A DNA stretch of 53,082 nt, from NCBI GenBank assembly GCA_050732635.1, contig JBOHRE010000010.1, forward strand, positions 1 through 53,082, written 5' to 3'. This DNA comes from JBOHRE01 sp050732635. GTDB taxonomy: Bacteria > Gemmatimonadota > Gemmatimonadetes > Longimicrobiales > RSA9. Below the pieces are notes generated by a model. It was not told the DNA's origin. It saw only the letters and a list, made by a program, of their open reading frames with translations, and did no database searches. The position numbers and the translations under genes are program-made. Below, in pieces: positions 51,665 through 53,082 of this stretch (position 1 is the first letter of the stretch; the number at the start of each line of letters is the position of its first letter).

Positions 51665-53082
51665 TCAGGCGCGGCCGATGTCGACGACGATCTCGCGCCA
51701 GCGGCCCTGGTTGAAGCGCAGCACGCTGAGCGTGCAGCGCGTTGCATGCCCGGCCAGAATGGCGAGCCAGATGTGCAGCGCCTGCAGCGTGTCGGTCTGC
51801 TGAATGACGAAGCAGATGCCGAGCGGCACCGCGATCTGCGAGACGATCGAGATGTAGAGCGGGCTCTTTGTGTCGCCAGTGCCCTGCAAGCCGCCGGTGT
51901 AGGTCAGCGCGACGGCCACGAACAGGCCCGACAGACTGAGCACGCGCAGCAACTGCACGCCCAGCTCGACGGCGGCCGGCTCGTTCATGCCGAACAGCGC
52001 CAGGAGCTGGCGCGGGATGAGCAGGAACAGCGCGCCAACCACCGCCGCGCTGAGCAACCCGATGCGCGCGGCGACGTGTACCGCGCTGGACGCGCGCTCG
52101 GCGTCGCCCGCGCCCAGGCTCTGCCCCGCTACGGCCGCCGCCGCGCCCATCAGCCCGACCGTGGTCCAGGTGATGAGCGAGAAGAGCTGCGTGTAGGACA
52201 CGGCGTACGCCGCCTGCGCCGCCGCGCTCTGCGCCAGCGAGCCGACGAACGCGAGCAGCAGCACACCGCCGATATTCATCGCGATGCCCTGTACGCCGGT
52301 CGGCAGACCGAAGCGGAACAGCGCGCGGATGATGGCCCAATCCGGGCGGATGCCGGCGCCTCGCGGGAACGCCACGACCCATGAGCCACCCCAGAGCTTC
52401 GACAGCGCATAGACTGCGACGAGCCCGGCGGCGATGACCGTGCCCATGGCGGCGCCCGCGGTGCCGAACGCCGGGATCGGCCCCAGCCCTCGGATCAGAA
52501 TCACGTTCAGCGTGATGTTCAGTGCTGTGACGATGATGCCCAGCCGGAGCGGTGTGCGCGCGTCGCCGGCCGAGCGCAGCGCGCCGCCCAGCATGAAGAA
52601 GATCAGCATGCCGCTGCTGAAGACGAACATGATGCGCAGATAGGGCAGCGCCTCGGCCTGCACCTCGGGCGCGGCGTTCACGACATCGAGCAGCGCCGGC
52701 GCCAGCACGTAACCGATCGGCGCCAGCACACCGAGCGAGAGCCCGACGGCCGTGAGGAAAGCCTGGTACACCGTGCGGTCGACCTTCTCGTGGTCGCCGG
52801 CGCCGGCGAAGCGCGCCACCAGCACGCTCATGCCGGTGAACAGTGAGGAGATGAAGACGACCACGACCAGGAAGATCTGCCAGCTCACGCCGATCGCCGC
52901 GTTCGCGGTGTAGCCGACGTAATGGCCGACCATCGCGTGATCGACCATGCCCTGCAGGCCGCCGATCACGCTCTGCAGCATGGTCGGCCAGGCGATTCGC
53001 CACACCGCGGGCAGCAGCGGCCCCTCCACGATCGAGCGGTCGTAGCGGCGCTTCGTGGGCGGCGGCGGCGGGACGACCAGCG
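51665..53082 (-). CDS. MATE-family efflux transporter, 5' end cut by window edge
   Basis: At least 454 residues (from the GTG at 53029) of a MATE drug/Na+ antiporter with about 12 membrane helices in two homologous halves: RIAWPTMLQSVIGGLQGMVD, and the repeat FRFGLPTGVQGIAMNIGGVL. GALRSAGDARTPLRLGI and GGLQGTGDTKSPLYISI are the typical pairs of 'G.l.G.Gdt..p' loops. The frame is open to the right edge, and codons upstream of 53029 read KRRYDRSIVEGPLL. Since family members begin near 'DRSIVEGPLL', the true start is probably beyond the window. Substrate unknown. Confidence 0.92.
   Translation of the reverse strand, partial: LVVPPPPPTKRRYDRSIVEGPLLPAVWRIAWPTMLQSVIGGLQGMVDHAMVGHYVGYTANAAIGVSWQIFLVVVVFISSLFTGMSVLVARFAGAGDHEKVDRTVYQAFLTAVGLSLGVLAPIGYVLAPALLDVVNAAPEVQAEALPYLRIMFVFSSGMLIFFMLGGALRSAGDARTPLRLGIIVTALNITLNVILIRGLGPIPAFGTAGAAMGTVIAAGLVAVYALSKLWGGSWVVAFPRGAGIRPDWAIIRALFRFGLPTGVQGIAMNIGGVLLLAFVGSLAQSAAAQAAYAVSYTQLFSLITWTTVGLMGAAAAVAGQSLGAGDAERASSAVHVAARIGLLSAAVVGALFLLIPRQLLALFGMNEPAAVELGVQLLRVLSLSGLFVAVALTYTGGLQGTGDTKSPLYISIVSQIAVPLGICFVIQQTDTLQALHIWLAILAGHATRCTLSVLRFNQGRWREIVVDIGRA

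Noticed and set aside
50328..53003. Very long minus-strand frame (about 890 codons) across the cyclase and MATE genes
   Set aside because: Composition is Arg/Gly/Ala-rich without motifs, and it covers two well-supported genes in other frames.
1..53082. tRNA, rRNA, CRISPR array, insertion sequence or prophage
   Set aside because: No cloverleaf-like sequence, regular repeats, transposase, integrase or terminal inverted repeats were recognised; gaps are too short for most of these.

Overview
This is 53 kb of high-GC bacterial chromosome with short intergenic gaps, about 39 protein genes, and no tRNA, rRNA, IS element, CRISPR array or phage region that I can see. The gene content best fits Gemmatimonadota or a close relative: a Ser/Thr kinase carrying a TolB-N/FlgO-like region plus TPRs, a kinase fused to a nucleotide cyclase, a plug-only TonB-like exported protein, and an outer-membrane barrel with a metallophosphatase-associated N-terminal region. 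This assignment comes from family knowledge, not from a marker gene.

Region by region. (1) 2-9940, + strand: treZ (5' end cut by the window), a GH57/DUF3536 protein, treY, a GT4-type glycosyltransferase and an MscS channel. Two of the junctions are 4-nt start/stop overlaps. The set looks like an alpha-glucan to trehalose and osmotic-stress unit. (2) 9972-13954, - strand: an atypical SDR, a MarR regulator, a KaiB-family protein, and a histidine kinase whose start overlaps the end of kaiB. (3) 14310-20586, + strand: a duplicated helical protein of unknown function, then a DUF4230 membrane protein coupled to an ABC-2 permease, an ATPase and a second permease fused to a CPBP protease, then a DUF4342 protein. 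(4) 20821-26006: an orphan ECF sigma factor, a zinc-ribbon protein, a small TonB-plug-like protein and the kinase-TolB-TPR receptor.

(5) 26286-36000: a polysaccharide locus. The - strand operon is wzm, a QueC-like PP-loop protein, wzt, a polysaccharide pyruvyl transferase and a GT2. A convergent asparagine-synthetase-like gene lacks the N-terminal Cys. Two GT4-type genes diverge on the + strand. (6) 36100-42941: a kinase-cyclase fusion, a DUF305 lipoprotein, an LVIVD-repeat secreted protein and a hybrid histidine kinase. (7) 43107-48773: an outer-membrane beta-barrel, a metallophosphoesterase lipoprotein, a phytase-like beta-propeller lipoprotein and a large surface barrel with a kinase-like N-terminal region; together they suggest organophosphate handling at the cell surface. 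(8) 48905 to the end: a DinB-fold protein, an NmrA-type oxidoreductase, a DUF6582-sensor-cyclase chimera, and a MATE exporter cut by the right edge.

Four points deserve most attention: the KaiB/histidine-kinase pair that resembles a split SasA, the two different PP-loop enzymes in an ABC-dependent glycan cluster, the two unusual cyclase architectures, and the separated metallophosphatase and surface-barrel halves with a phytase-like gene between them.
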